Part shown: positions 35,974 through 46,794 of the stretch, piece by piece
Layout: every line of letters begins with the position of its first letter
How positions within the stretch are numbered: the first letter of the stretch is position 1
DNA from: Deinococcus sp. Arct2-2
GTDB lineage: Bacteria; Deinococcota; Deinococci; Deinococcales; Deinococcaceae
Direction of reading: 5' to 3'
DNA: 46,847 nucleotides
Assembly: GCF_004801315.1 (NCBI RefSeq)
Contig: NZ_SSNW01000042.1
Coordinates: 1-46,847, forward strand
Position numbers and translations under genes: made by a program
The notes under the pieces: model-generated
Database searches by the model: none
Told to the model about the DNA's origin: nothing
What the model saw: the letters and a program-made list of their open reading frames with translations, nothing else

Positions 35974-36506
35974 GCCGTACCAAACAGCGCCTCCTGCTCC
36001 TCAGCGCCCTGCTCCTGAGCGCCCCTGCCAGCGCCGCCACCGTCAAACTTCGCCCACAAGGAGCCGAATTGACGCGGCTGGTGCAGGAAGCCCTCGCGGC
36101 CATCAGCACCAAAGACCTGCCCGTGACGCTGGACAGCAGCAGCGGCCCAATTCTGAGCGTCGGCAGCAGTAACGGCGTGGCCTTCAATCCGGATGTGTCG
36201 GCCCGCGTGTTGGGCAGCGGCACCGATCAGCGCATCGAATTCAATCCGAATGGCCCGCAACCTCTCACCCAAACTTTACGCGCCGAACTGACCCGCTTTA
36301 TTGGCCTGAAAGCGTGGACACCCGAAGCCGCCAAACTGCGCCTGAGTGGGGCCGATCTGAACGGCGACGGCGCAATCGACCTGACCGACTTTGCCCTGAT
36401 CATGAACAATTTTGGCAAAACTGGGAGTTTGCCCGGCGACCTGAACGCAGACAGCCGCGTGGATGATCTGGATTTGCGGTTGTTCGGGGGGCAGTACAAG
36501 CCGTAA
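35970..36506 (+). CDS. Secreted dockerin-type protein with degenerate protease-like segment
   Basis: This 178-residue protein has a signal peptide (about residues 1-22, ending ASA). The C-terminal 50 residues are a type I dockerin pair: DLNGDGAIDLTDFALIMNNFG at about 129-149, then a second calcium loop DLNADSRVDDLDL at about 157-169. Before it, IEFNPNGPQPLTQTLRAELT and the FIGL that follows (about 89-113) recall the matrixin segment around HExxHxxG, but the zinc His residues are absent, so no peptidase activity is expected. It is last in the operon with the cohesin-like lipoprotein. Confidence 0.8.
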   Translation: MSRTKQRLLLLSALLLSAPASAATVKLRPQGAELTRLVQEALAAISTKDLPVTLDSSSGPILSVGSSNGVAFNPDVSARVLGSGTDQRIEFNPNGPQPLTQTLRAELTRFIGLKAWTPEAAKLRLSGADLNGDGAIDLTDFALIMNNFGKTGSLPGDLNADSRVDDLDLRLFGGQYKP

Positions 36507-36531
36507 AAGTGAGTATGGGACGTGGAAAGGC

Positions 36532-36561
36532 GTCTAAGGGTCTAGGGTGAAAGGGTCTAAG
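36532..36561. repeat. GTCTA tract after dockerin gene
   Basis: GTCTAAGGGTCTAGGGTGAA followed by GGGTCTAAG, related to the tracts near 26971, 38612, 44802 and 46773. Just after it, 36590-36640 carries a degraded piece of the 38424-38612 element (CTCGCCCCTTG, GGACT, AGCTG). Confidence 0.55.
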
Positions 36562-36679
36562 AAAAGATTCTAATCTGACTCAAGTCCTTGCGCTCGCCCC
36601 TTGTCGGACTCGCAGAGCTGTGAAGTAGAAGGGCAGTTCTGCGGCGAACCCGCCCCACACCACACCCGCCCCGGCCTGC

Positions 36680-36685
36680 TACCCT
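36680..36685 (+). promoter_or_regulatory. -10 box of S4 protein operon (leaderless)
   Basis: TACCCT ends six bases (GCCCCC) before the ATG at 36692, predicting a leaderless transcript. Confidence 0.55.
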
Positions 36686-36691
36686 GCCCCC

Positions 36692-36904
36692 ATGACCGGG
36701 CGCAACGACCAACAGGCAGACACGATTGATCTGCAAGACTTTCTCAAACTTCAGGGCGTAGTTCAGACAGGCGGCGAGGCCAAATTTCGCGTGCAGGGCG
36801 GCGAAGTGCTGCTGAACGGCGAGGTAGAGACGCGTCGGCGCAAGAAGCTGCGCCGCGGCGACGTGGTGGAATACGCGGGCCAGACCATGAAGGTGGAGTG
36901 GTGA
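36692..36904 (+). CDS. Small S4-domain RNA-binding protein
   Basis: This 70-residue protein is almost entirely an S4 domain. Characteristic parts are IDLQDFLKLQGVVQTGGEAK, then GGEVLLNGEVETRRRKKLRRGD and [13 protein letters not shown]. It resembles the YbcJ/YaaA group of stand-alone S4 proteins, thought to bind structured RNA, possibly rRNA. The sequence ends at the usual last strand. The stop overlaps the start of the DUF1684 gene, so the two are coupled. Confidence 0.93.
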   Translation: MTGRNDQQADTIDLQDFLKLQGVVQTGGEAKFRVQGGEVLLNGEVETRRRKKLRRGDVVEYAGQTMKVEW

Positions 36905-37458
36905 GCCAAGCGCACGCCGAAGCCGTAGCCGAGTTCCGACGGCGCAAAGATGAGCATTTTGCGGCGGGGCGCGGGCCGATTGGAGCCTCAGCCTTGGCCG
37001 ACTTCCGGGGCCTGAGCTACTTTGCCCCCGATCCCGCTTGGGCCTTTACAGTGCCCGTGCAACCCGGCGACTTGGCCGAAATGACGCTGGGCACGAATAC
37101 GGGCGAGACCCGGACAATGGCGCGGTTTGGGGTTGCGACGCTGGAATTACCGTCTGGCCCGCACACGCTGTCGCTATTTGCGCCGCTGGGTGAAGATAAG
37201 CCCGCACGGGTGTTCGTGCCCTTCCGTGACGCCACCTCGCGCACCGGGGAAACCTACGGCGCGGGGCGATATTTGGATGCACCCCTGGCCCAAGCCCCCG
37301 ACAGTGACGAAACGCTGGTGCATCTGGATTTTAATATGGCTTATCACCCGTACTGCGCGTATGGCGACGGCTGGACTTGCCCACTGCCCCCTGCCGAAAA
37401 CGTGCTGCCCGATGCCGTGCCAGTCGGGGAAAAACTGCCAAGCGGAGAAGCGAACTGA
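36901..37458 (+). CDS. DUF1684 domain-containing protein
   Basis: This 185-residue protein matches DUF1684 by order of segments: [69 protein letters not shown], and the [23 protein letters not shown] end that carries two cysteines. The biochemical role of the family is not known to me. No signal peptide is seen. Two GTG codons are adjacent; I use 36901, which overlaps the S4 stop (GTGA) and follows AAGGTGGA. Its stop overlaps the following FAD oxidoreductase frame. Confidence 0.9.
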   Translation: MSQAHAEAVAEFRRRKDEHFAAGRGPIGASALADFRGLSYFAPDPAWAFTVPVQPGDLAEMTLGTNTGETRTMARFGVATLELPSGPHTLSLFAPLGEDKPARVFVPFRDATSRTGETYGAGRYLDAPLAQAPDSDETLVHLDFNMAYHPYCAYGDGWTCPLPPAENVLPDAVPVGEKLPSGEAN

Positions 37459-38411
37459 CCGACGTTCTGGTGATCGGAGCGGGCATAGCAGGCGCGTCGG
37501 TGGCCTATTTTCTGGCACTGGCGGGAGCAACGGTGACGGTGCTGGATGCAGGTCTGCATGCGGCCAGCACGGTTTCGGCGGCCTTATTGAACCCGGTGCG
37601 CGGGCAATCGGGCGCGGTGGACGCCGGAGCAGTGGAAGGCATGACGCTCACGTGGGAGTTGGTTCAAGCCCTGACCGATGCTGGATACGCCGTGCCACAC
37701 GGCAAAACTGGCGTGCTGCGGCCTGTGCCGGATGCCCGCACCCGTGCCCGCTTCGAAAAACGATTGCCCGCCGAACTTGCCCACACTTGGCTCACTCCTT
37801 CCGAATCGCCTGTGCCGCTCAGCTCCGGTTGGGACGCGGTCTTACATCTGCCGGAAGGCGGCTGGGTGGACGGCGCAGCTTTCACACAGGCACTCTTGGC
37901 GGCATCGGGGGCGTGGGTGGTGCATGGGCGGGCGCGAAGTTGGGACGCGACATCGGTGGAATTGGAGGACAGCACACGGCTGGAAGCGGGCGCGGTGGTG
38001 TGGTGCGGCGGCTCTGTGGGTGCAAGTTGGGCGGGCCACCCAGCCACCCACCGCGCCGGAACCATGCTGCTGCTGTCGCGGCCTGTGTCTCCGCTGCCCA
38101 TCAGCTTCGGCGCTTACCTCTCCCCTGCTGCGTCAGGTGGTGTGCTGGGCGCGACTTTCGAGCAGCCCTCGCCCATTTGGAATGCTGGCCCGCTGCCGCT
38201 GGGATCGCTGGATTGGCTGCTGAAAAAGGGTGAAGCGCTAGCCGACATGAGCGGCGTACAGGTCACCGGACGCTGGAGTGGCTCGCGGTTGTCGGGTCTG
38301 CGGGTGGGCCAAACGCCGCAAGGTTGGTGGCAACTGACCGGACTGGGCAGCAAGGGCTTTTTGCTGGGGCCACTGCGGGCGCGGGAGTTGGCAGGGCAGG
38401 TTGCGGGCTGA
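37377..38411 (+). CDS. FAD-dependent oxidoreductase (DAO family)
   Basis: The FAD-binding Rossmann motif [18 protein letters not shown] is followed by LDAG, the DAO body, and the C-terminal [14 protein letters not shown]. It resembles the amino-acid oxidase group that includes glycine oxidase ThiO and the MnmC C-terminal domain; the substrate is unknown. The listed 344-residue frame starts at a TTG inside the DUF1684 gene. The conserved protein would begin near residue 27, and no ATG, GTG or TTG lies between. A CTG at 37455 overlaps the DUF1684 stop as CTGA, with GGAGAAG about ten bases before it, and is the more natural start. Confidence 0.85.
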   Translation: MPTAPCRKRAARCRASRGKTAKRRSELTDVLVIGAGIAGASVAYFLALAGATVTVLDAGLHAASTVSAALLNPVRGQSGAVDAGAVEGMTLTWELVQALTDAGYAVPHGKTGVLRPVPDARTRARFEKRLPAELAHTWLTPSESPVPLSSGWDAVLHLPEGGWVDGAAFTQALLAASGAWVVHGRARSWDATSVELEDSTRLEAGAVVWCGGSVGASWAGHPATHRAGTMLLLSRPVSPLPISFGAYLSPAASGGVLGATFEQPSPIWNAGPLPLGSLDWLLKKGEALADMSGVQVTGRWSGSRLSGLRVGQTPQGWWQLTGLGSKGFLLGPLRARELAGQVAG

Positions 38412-38423
38412 GGATGGGTAGTG

Positions 38424-38612
38424 GAAGGGTAATCGCTACGCTCACTCCCCCCTCCCCGGCCCTCCCCCGCAAGGGGAGAGGGAGCAAAACCTACGCTTCT
38501 AGCCCTCTGCATTTATCCCTCGCCCCTTGCGGGACTTGAAAAGCTGCGGAGCAGAGAGGGGGCGCTTGGGTTGCAGCGGGGTGAGGGGTAATGAGCGCAG
38601 CAATTGCCCTTC
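38424..38612. repeat. Long C-rich palindromic repeat, copy D
   Basis: The left arm (GAAGGGTAATCGCTACGCTC at 38424) matches the reverse complement of the right arm ending at 38612 (GAAGGGCAATTGCTGCGCTC) with few changes. Inner arms CGCAAGGGGAGAGGGA and TCCCTCGCCCCTTGCG also pair. The left half matches 4024-4100. The element fills most of the 311-base gap between the oxidoreductase and homoisocitrate dehydrogenase genes. Confidence 0.65.
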
Positions 38613-38635
38613 TTAGACCCTAGACCCTTAGACCC
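38612..38635. repeat. GTCTA tract, inverted
   Basis: CTTAGACCCTAGACCCTTAG then ACCC, the reverse complement of the tracts near 36532 and 46773. It abuts the palindromic element at 38424-38612. Confidence 0.55.
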
Positions 38636-38687
38636 AGCATCCACACACCGACATCCCCCGTCACGCCCCCGGTAACGCTTCCAATTC

Positions 38688-38716
38688 TTACAATTGCCCC
38701 GCCCGTCCTCTAGACT
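38688..38716 (+). promoter_or_regulatory. Promoter of homoisocitrate dehydrogenase gene (leaderless)
   Basis: TTACAA at 38688-38693 and TAGACT at 38711-38716 are 17 bases apart. TAGACT ends six bases before the ATG at 38723, so transcription should start on the codon. Confidence 0.65.
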
Positions 38717-38722
38717 GACCTT

Positions 38723-39724
<1,002 letters not shown>

Positions 39725-39790
39725 GGCCGATGAGATAAAGAGTAGGACGTGGGCTGTGGGGTGGAGGAAAACCACGCGCCAAACGGGAGA

Positions 39791-39821
39791 AGCTGGGGCT
39801 TAATGCTCCGGCTTTTTCTTT
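39791..39821 (+). terminator. Rho-independent terminator
   Basis: AGCTGGGGC at 39791-39799 and GCTCCGGCT at 39805-39813 form a 9-bp stem with two G-T pairs and a TTAAT loop, followed by a T-rich tail (TTTTCTTTT). It closes the homoisocitrate dehydrogenase transcript. Confidence 0.85.
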
Positions 39822-39891
39822 TGTCTGGATGCCGTGAAGACTCGGTTCCAACCCGTAGGTTTCTGCCGATATTTTGGAGCCTTAGCAGAAC

Positions 39892-39992
39892 AACCCCCCC
39901 GTTGCTGACGCAACGCCCCCCCTTAGAGGGGAGGACAAGGGCTTTTGCGCTCCCCTTGAGGGGGGCTGGCTGCGAAGCAGACTGGGGGGGTT
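39892..39992 (+). repeat. Dispersed palindromic repeat, copy 3
   Basis: AACCCCCCCGTTGC at the left and GCTGCGAAGCAGACTGGGGG at the right, with the same inner hairpins as 6533-6636. It lies in the 428-base gap between homoisocitrate dehydrogenase and mraY, where no gene is seen. Confidence 0.8.
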
Positions 39993-40152
39993 ACACGCGA
40001 CTTCAATCTCCTCACAACCCAAATCAGCCTCACCCCCGACCCAGCCCAGTCCAGCGCGTGGTACTCTCCCCGGTTGAGATGCTGCCCACTTTCTTGCCAC
40101 CCCAATTGCCCCGCAGTTGCCCGCCTGCCCACCGCCCACAACAGGTGCGACC

Positions 40153-41070
40153 ATGATGATTCTCGCAGCGTTTCTATCGTGGTTTTTGGTGGGTCTGTTT
40201 ATTCGGGTCAGCAAGGCGCGGGGCTGGGGGCAGCCGGTTCGCAAAGACGGGCCGCAAACCCATTTGGTCAAGGAAGGCACGCCCACGGCAGGCGGCGTGG
40301 CCTTCGTGCTGGCGCTGGCCGTCGTGTTTTTCCCGCTGTACCTCACTGGGCGGGCGGGCGACTCGCGGGAGCTGCTGCTGATGCTGGCGGCCCTCGGCAT
40401 GGGCATCATCGGCGGGCTGGACGATTTTCTGAAAGTGGTGTCTCGGATGCGGGGCAGCGGCAAAAAAGAACTGCTGGCCCGCGAAAAGTTTCCGCTGCAA
40501 ATTCTGGTGGGCCTGATCTTTGCCTACTTCGCTGCACCGCTCGCCAGCCATGAACTGTTGCCCTCGTTCGGCACGGCAGGCGACATTGTTTTGCTGACGC
40601 TGGTGATGGTGGGTTCGGTCAACGCCTTCAACTTTACCGATGGACTGGACGGCTTGCTGGGCGGTGTGGCAATTATCGTGCTGCTGCCGCTGTTGGCGGT
40701 ATCGCCCGTATCGGCGCTGCTGGTGGCCGTGATCCTGGGCTTCCTGTGGTTCAACGCGCACCCGGCCCGCGTGTTTATGGGCGACATGGGCAGCCATGCC
40801 ATCGGCGCAATCGCGGCGGGCGCGTACATCCTCTACGCCGATGTGTGGCTGCTGCCGCTGGCCGCCATCATTCCCGTCGTGGCCGTGCTGAGCGTGGTTA
40901 TTCAAGTCGTATCGTTCAAAACGCGGGGCAAACGCGTGTTCCGCATGAGTCCTATTCAGCATCATTTTGAATTGAGCGGCTGGCCCGAAACCCACGTCAC
41001 ACTGCGATTCTGGGTCATTACGGCGGTGGCGACGGCGGCGGTATGGTGGATTTTGGGGGGAAGGCCGTAA
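40153..41070 (+). CDS. mraY: Phospho-N-acetylmuramoyl-pentapeptide-transferase
   Basis: This 305-residue polytopic enzyme makes lipid I by moving phospho-MurNAc-pentapeptide to undecaprenyl phosphate in the membrane. Signature parts are [12 protein letters not shown] near the N terminus, [12 protein letters not shown] with the catalytic DD pair, [33 protein letters not shown] and the C-terminal [13 protein letters not shown]. It is shorter than the E. coli enzyme because the first helix is trimmed. The frame opens at 40117; I chose ATG 40153, after AGGTG. It is separate from the mur-fts cluster by about 14 kb. Confidence 0.95.
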   Translation: MMILAAFLSWFLVGLFIRVSKARGWGQPVRKDGPQTHLVKEGTPTAGGVAFVLALAVVFFPLYLTGRAGDSRELLLMLAALGMGIIGGLDDFLKVVSRMRGSGKKELLAREKFPLQILVGLIFAYFAAPLASHELLPSFGTAGDIVLLTLVMVGSVNAFNFTDGLDGLLGGVAIIVLLPLLAVSPVSALLVAVILGFLWFNAHPARVFMGDMGSHAIGAIAAGAYILYADVWLLPLAAIIPVVAVLSVVIQVVSFKTRGKRVFRMSPIQHHFELSGWPETHVTLRFWVITAVATAAVWWILGGRP

Positions 41071-41077
41071 AAAACTG

Positions 41078-41112
41078 TGAGTGGTTAGTGGTGAGTAGTC
41101 AGTGGGGAAGGA
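41078..41112. repeat. Short AGTGG/GAGTAG tandem tract
   Basis: Repeated words GAGTGG, TTAGTGG, TGAGTAG, TCAGTGG fill the short space between mraY and the methyltransferase gene. It is simple sequence with no evident role. Confidence 0.4.
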
Positions 41113-41118
41113 TGGGGC

Positions 41119-42102
41119 ATGACGGGTGAGGTTTCTAATCTTCCAGCCAATTTCGAAGAGTTGTTGGCCGACGCTTGGGCGGCGCGGGCGCATCTTCCGG
41201 CTTCTGGCACTACGTTTTACCGGGCAGTGCATACCACCGAAACGGGCGGGCTGTTTTGCGTGGATAGGGCGGGCGACGCGGGCATTCTGAGCCTGTACGC
41301 CGATTTGTGGCCCGCCAACGAACAGCGCTTGGCCGAAGCCTGTGCGCGGGCGGGGCAACTGGCGGGCGTGTACCTGAAACGGCGGCCTGTGGAAGCGCGG
41401 CATGCAGCCAACGTTGCGCGTGACCTGCTCACGCCGCCCGGTCCGGTGTGGGGCGAGGCGCGGCCCGAAGTTACGGTTCTGGAGGAAGGCGTACCCTTCC
41501 TGATTCGGCCCGGCGCAGACCTGAGTGTGGGCCTGTTCCCCGATTCACGCCGCGCCCGCCAATGGGTACGCGAACACGCCAATCATCAGGAGGGGCGCGT
41601 ACTGAACACCTTTTCGTATACCTGCGGCTTTGGCGTGAATGCCCTGTTGGGCGGAGCTACCAACGTCAAAAATGTGGATCAGTCGCGTAAGGTGCTGGAC
41701 TGGGGGCAGGAAAATTACGGCCTCAGCGGGCTGGACGCGCCCCGAACCGACTTCATTTCCGGCGACGTCTTCGAGTGGCTGGAACACTTCCGGCGGCGCG
41801 GCCAACTGTTTGATCTGGTGATTCTTGACCCACCCAGTTTTGCGCGCAAAAAGTCGGGGGTCTGGCGGGCCGAGCGCGACTACGCCCGCCTTGCGACGCT
41901 GGCGGCCAAAGTCACGGCTCCCGGTGGGCTGCTGCTGGCGATGCTGAACCATGCGGGCGTGTCTCCGGTGGCCTTTGACCGCATGATGGAAGTCGGCCTG
42001 CCCGAAGCGGCGCGGCGCGGGCGGCTGGATGTGCGCCTGCAACTGGGCGAGGATTACCCGCAGGCGCGGCATTTGAAGGCGCATGTGTGGCAACTGGATT
42101 GA
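41119..42102 (+). CDS. RlmI-like class I rRNA methyltransferase
   Basis: This 327-residue protein has an RlmI/RlmK-type SAM domain: [19 protein letters not shown] (SAM loop), [36 protein letters not shown] with the catalytic DPPSF, and a C-terminal [15 protein letters not shown]. This group makes 5-methylcytosine or related marks in 23S rRNA. The N-terminal part (residues ~1-100) contains the LYADLWP segment found before the SAM domain in the family. The PUA domain of E. coli RlmI is missing or reduced, in line with the shorter length. It follows mraY by about 48 bases and may share a transcript. Confidence 0.87.
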   Translation: MTGEVSNLPANFEELLADAWAARAHLPASGTTFYRAVHTTETGGLFCVDRAGDAGILSLYADLWPANEQRLAEACARAGQLAGVYLKRRPVEARHAANVARDLLTPPGPVWGEARPEVTVLEEGVPFLIRPGADLSVGLFPDSRRARQWVREHANHQEGRVLNTFSYTCGFGVNALLGGATNVKNVDQSRKVLDWGQENYGLSGLDAPRTDFISGDVFEWLEHFRRRGQLFDLVILDPPSFARKKSGVWRAERDYARLATLAAKVTAPGGLLLAMLNHAGVSPVAFDRMMEVGLPEAARRGRLDVRLQLGEDYPQARHLKAHVWQLD

Positions 42103-42214
42103 GGGGGAACGTGGGGTGAAGGGCTAGAAGATTTGTGTCCGATGGGGCAACAGAACAGTTATGCTGATTGCAGTTCCCGCCTACTCTTCATAACTCGTTC
42201 CCGGAGGTCTACCT

Positions 42215-42904
42215 ATGCCCACCCGTTTTCGTTCAGCTCTGCTTTGGCTCGCGCCCGTGCTGCTGGCTTCTCCTATCGTGGCCGTCGCGCTTCAAACCGC
42301 TCCTGTGTCCAATACTGTGCCCAATGTGACGCTCCCTGCACTGAAATTCGCCACTCCCAACGCGGCGCGTGGCGCACAGATTAGCGCCAATTGCGCGGGC
42401 TGTCACGGCGTGGGTGGGGTCAGCAAAGACGACGCAGTGCCCTCGCTGGCCGGACAGGTGGCGAGTTTTACGCGGCAACAATTGGTGGCTTTCAAGGCCA
42501 AACTACTGCCTGACCCGACTATGCAAAACATCGCTGGACGCCTGAGCGATCAGGATATGGCCGACATTGCGGCCCACTTTGCCACTCTCTCTCCCGGCCC
42601 GGCGTGGAAGGGAGCGGATGCAGCGGTGCGGGCACAGGGCGCAGCTCTTTATGCCACAGGCGACCCGGCCCGCAAATTGATTGCCTGCTCGGTCTGTCAC
42701 GGTGCGGGTGGGCGCGGGAATGACAGCCTGATTCTGCCCAGCATCGCCAACCTTGCCCCAGCCTATGCCGAGGGGAAATTGGCCGAATACCGCGAAGTCG
42801 TGCCGTATGCCCACCCCAGCCCGCAGGCCATGCACGCCGCCGCGCAGGGGTTGACGGATGAGGAATTGACGGCTTTGGCGGCGTATGTGAGTAGTTTGAA
42901 GTAG
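42215..42904 (+). CDS. Diheme class I cytochrome c
   Basis: This 229-residue exported electron carrier has a signal segment (about residues 8-27). Two c-type heme sites follow: CAGCH (Cys60-His64) and CSVCH (Cys158-His162), each in a cytochrome c fold of about 90 residues. PTMQNIA and SPQAMHAAAQGLT supply the likely axial Met ligands. It resembles the c4-type two-domain cytochromes that feed terminal oxidases. A CGGAGGT site precedes the ATG. No oxidase gene is adjacent, so the partner is unknown. A repeat element at 42931 follows. Confidence 0.93.
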   Translation: MPTRFRSALLWLAPVLLASPIVAVALQTAPVSNTVPNVTLPALKFATPNAARGAQISANCAGCHGVGGVSKDDAVPSLAGQVASFTRQQLVAFKAKLLPDPTMQNIAGRLSDQDMADIAAHFATLSPGPAWKGADAAVRAQGAALYATGDPARKLIACSVCHGAGGRGNDSLILPSIANLAPAYAEGKLAEYREVVPYAHPSPQAMHAAAQGLTDEELTALAAYVSSLK

Positions 42905-42930
42905 GGGATTTTAAGCAGAGATTGCGGGTC

Positions 42931-43032
42931 AACCCCCCAGTCTGCTTCGCAGCCAGCCCCCTTAGAGGGGAGCGCAACATCTTTTAGTCCCCACCTTAAA
43001 GGGGGGGCGTTGCGTCAGCAACGGGGGGGTTC
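42931..43032 (-). repeat. Dispersed palindromic repeat, copy 4 (inverted)
   Basis: This is the same element as 6533-6636 in reverse orientation: AACCCCCCAGTCTGCTTCGC at the left and GGGGGGGTTC at the right. The reverse-complement flank (TTGGAAGGC) matches that of copy 1, so the unit may extend a few bases beyond the palindrome. It ends about 58 bases before the ilvD -10 box. Confidence 0.8.
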
Positions 43033-43089
43033 GCCTTCCAAGTCGCCGCCTGTCTGACCCACACGCCTCCCCCTCTCCCTGCGCGGGCC

Positions 43090-43095
43090 TATGCT
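43090..43095 (+). promoter_or_regulatory. -10 box of ilvD
   Basis: TATGCT lies seven bases before the ATG at 43103, implying a leader of about one base. Confidence 0.45.
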
Positions 43096-43102
43096 GTAGC
43101 GC

Positions 43103-44797
<1,695 letters not shown>

Positions 44798-44801
44798 GGC
44801 A

Positions 44802-44834
44802 GGTCTAAAGGTCTAAAAGTCTAGAGTCTAAGGA
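44802..44834. repeat. GTCTA tract after ilvD
   Basis: GGTCTAAAGGTCTAAAAGTC then TAGAGTCTAAGG: four GTCTA units at 8-10-base intervals, just before the terminator hairpin. Confidence 0.55.
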
Positions 44835-44839
44835 AATGG

Positions 44840-44863
44840 GCCGTCTGCCGAAGGGTGGGCGGC
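44840..44863. terminator. Hairpin terminator between ilvD and convergent gene
   Basis: GCCGTCTGCC and GGTGGGCGGC form a 10-bp stem with three G-T pairs and a GAAG loop, followed by a short T-containing tail. On the minus strand the same hairpin is followed by CCATTT. Confidence 0.65.
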
Positions 44864-44868
44864 TTCAT

Positions 44869-45474
44869 TCATGCAACAAGAATGATGATTCCTGTTTGCT
44901 TTTGTAGAGCGTGGTTGACAGCCCCAGAGATATTACGAAACAGAGCTTCCTCTTCCGTAAACTCTGCGCCTAGAAGTTCTCGCGCAATCGTAGCTACCTC
45001 TTCAGAAGTCCAAAAAGCCAGCCTGACGCCACCATCTTCTGAGTAGAAAGGCTGGTGATCACGCGACCTTAAAATTGGTCTACCGGTAAAAATATATTCT
45101 AAGAGGCGAATGACCGAAAGTGGTGGGCGCTCTTCTCTAGCGGTAATGGCATCTCTATAAAATCTGATATTAACCCAAGACTCATGAGCGTACTCAAACG
45201 GGTAGGCTGAATCCTCTTTCTGATCAGAGACAAACGTCAGATAAAAGTCGGTGAGGAGAGCATCGGTGGCTTTGGCGTTAGCTGGATGCTCCAAAACAGC
45301 AGAACCTTCAGCCAACACACTTTTTAGAAGCTCTATGGCGTCGGGGTTGAAGTCATTGGGGAACTCTTCGGATACAGATATATACCAATCGTGGAATGCA
45401 GCAAGAGGTGCGCCCAAGAAGTGTCCAAGCATCCCGTCTTCTGAGCCTAAATAGAATCCAACTCTTATACCCAT
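44869..45474 (-). CDS. Orphan protein of unknown function (AT-richer gene)
   Basis: This 201-residue protein begins MGIRVGFYLGSEDGMLGHFL and carries aromatic-rich segments such as AAFHDWYISVSEEF, SDQKEDSAYPFEYAHESWVN and RDHQPFYSEDGG. No signal peptide or membrane span is seen; it is acidic and probably cytoplasmic. I recognise no family. Its DNA is clearly AT-richer than the neighbours, with codons such as AGA and TTA that the other genes avoid, so it may be a recent arrival. A CAGAAT box five bases before the ATG may be a near-leaderless promoter. It is convergent with ilvD. Confidence 0.7.
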   Translation of the reverse strand: MGIRVGFYLGSEDGMLGHFLGAPLAAFHDWYISVSEEFPNDFNPDAIELLKSVLAEGSAVLEHPANAKATDALLTDFYLTFVSDQKEDSAYPFEYAHESWVNIRFYRDAITAREERPPLSVIRLLEYIFTGRPILRSRDHQPFYSEDGGVRLAFWTSEEVATIARELLGAEFTEEEALFRNISGAVNHALQKQTGIIILVA

Positions 45475-45517
45475 GCCTCATTCTGACCGACTATCTTTTA
45501 ATTTTCAATTCTAACCT

Positions 45518-46693
45518 TCACCCACCCAACTCCTTAAACACCGCCCGGCTAATCACCAATTGCTGAATTTCGCTCGTGCCTTCATAAATCTCGGTGACTT
45601 TGGCGTCGCGGTACAGCCTTTCTACGGGGTAATCGCGGCTGTAGCCGTTGCCGCCGAATATCTGGATAGCATCGCGGCTACAGTTCACGGCGGCGTCACT
45701 GGCGAGTAGCTTGGCAATGCTGGCCTCTTTGCCGTAGGGCTGGCCCGCGTCCTTCAGCCACGCGGCTTTGAGGGCCACCATCCGGGCGGCTTCGGTGTGG
45801 GCGGCCATCTGCGCGATCTTGAACGACACGCCTTCAAATTCGCTGATGCGTTTGCCGAACTGCTCGCGCTCTAGGGCGTAGCGGGCGGCGTGTTCCAGTG
45901 CGCTGCGGGCAATGCCCAGAGCTTGCATAGCAATGCCGATACGCCCCGCGTCGAGGCTCGCCAGCGCGATAATCAGGCCTTGGCCTTCGTCGCCAACCAA
46001 TTGATCTGCGCCCACACGCACGCCATCAAAATTGACGGTGGTGGTGTGGGCGGCGTGCAGACCCAGCTTTTCTTCGGGCTTGCCGAAACTGAGGCCGGGA
46101 GCGTCGTGCGGCACCACAAAGCAGCTCACGCCGCGTGCGCCCGCGCCGCCTGTACGGGCCATCACGAGGTAGGTGTGCGCCTGCCCGCCGCTGGTAATCC
46201 ACGCCTTGCTTCCGTTCAGAGTCCAGCCTTCAGCGTCGGCTTCGGCCTTGAGTCTCAGGCTGGCGGCGTCACTCCCTGCGCCAGATTCGGTCAGGCAAAA
46301 TGCGCCGATGTGCTGCCCGGTGGCGAGAGGGCGCAAATACTGCTCGCGCTGGGCGTCGGTGCCGTAACGCAAAATCATCTGCTCGGGCAAGCCGTTTTGC
46401 ACACTCACGATCACGGCCACGCTGGCATCAGCGGCAGCGATTTCTTCTAGACACAGCGCATAGGTCACGCTGTCCAGCCCCGCGCCGCCCCATTCTTCGG
46501 GCACGGTGGCCCCCATCAGGCCCATGTCGGCCAACCCGCGCAACTGCTCGTGCGGGTAGTCGCCACTGCGGTCAAACGCGGCGGCTTTGGGCGCAATCTC
46601 GGCGCGGCAGTATTCACGTACGTGCTGAACGATCATCCGCTGCTCGTCGGAGAGGGCGAACGACATGCCGGGGGCGGCTAGGGTGGCGGTCAT
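45518..46693 (-). CDS. Acyl-CoA dehydrogenase
   Basis: This 391-residue FAD enzyme catalyses alpha-beta dehydrogenation of acyl-CoA thioesters in fatty acid or branched-chain breakdown. Family signatures are GAFCLTESGAGSDAASL, WITSGGQAHTYLVMARTGG, YALEREQFGKRISEF, QIFGGNGYSRDYPVERLYRD and the VTEIYEGTSEIQ end with the catalytic Glu region. The length suits the short-chain type. Chain-length preference cannot be told from sequence. The ATG is directly preceded by a TAGCCT box with a six-base gap, so the mRNA is predicted leaderless. It stands alone. Confidence 0.95.
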   Translation of the reverse strand: MTATLAAPGMSFALSDEQRMIVQHVREYCRAEIAPKAAAFDRSGDYPHEQLRGLADMGLMGATVPEEWGGAGLDSVTYALCLEEIAAADASVAVIVSVQNGLPEQMILRYGTDAQREQYLRPLATGQHIGAFCLTESGAGSDAASLRLKAEADAEGWTLNGSKAWITSGGQAHTYLVMARTGGAGARGVSCFVVPHDAPGLSFGKPEEKLGLHAAHTTTVNFDGVRVGADQLVGDEGQGLIIALASLDAGRIGIAMQALGIARSALEHAARYALEREQFGKRISEFEGVSFKIAQMAAHTEAARMVALKAAWLKDAGQPYGKEASIAKLLASDAAVNCSRDAIQIFGGNGYSRDYPVERLYRDAKVTEIYEGTSEIQQLVISRAVFKELGG

Positions 46694-46699
46694 GGGGTT

Positions 46700-46705
46700 A
46701 GGCTA
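46700..46705 (-). promoter_or_regulatory. -10 box of acyl-CoA dehydrogenase gene (leaderless)
   Basis: On the minus strand TAGCCT ends six bases (AACCCC) before the ATG at 46693, the same spacing as in the plus-strand leaderless promoters. Confidence 0.6.
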
Positions 46706-46772
46706 CCAAACGAGCGTTAGGCAGACAGTGAGGGGAATGGGGCGGTTGGAGCGGGCGGTCTGAGGAGGCGTT

Positions 46773-46794
46773 GTCTAAGGGTCTAGGGTCTTAG
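46773..46794. repeat. GTCTA tract near window end
   Basis: GTCTAAGGGTCTAGGGTCTT followed by AG, nearly the same as the tract at 36532 and, inverted, at 38612. The bases after it to the window end show no gene. Confidence 0.55.
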
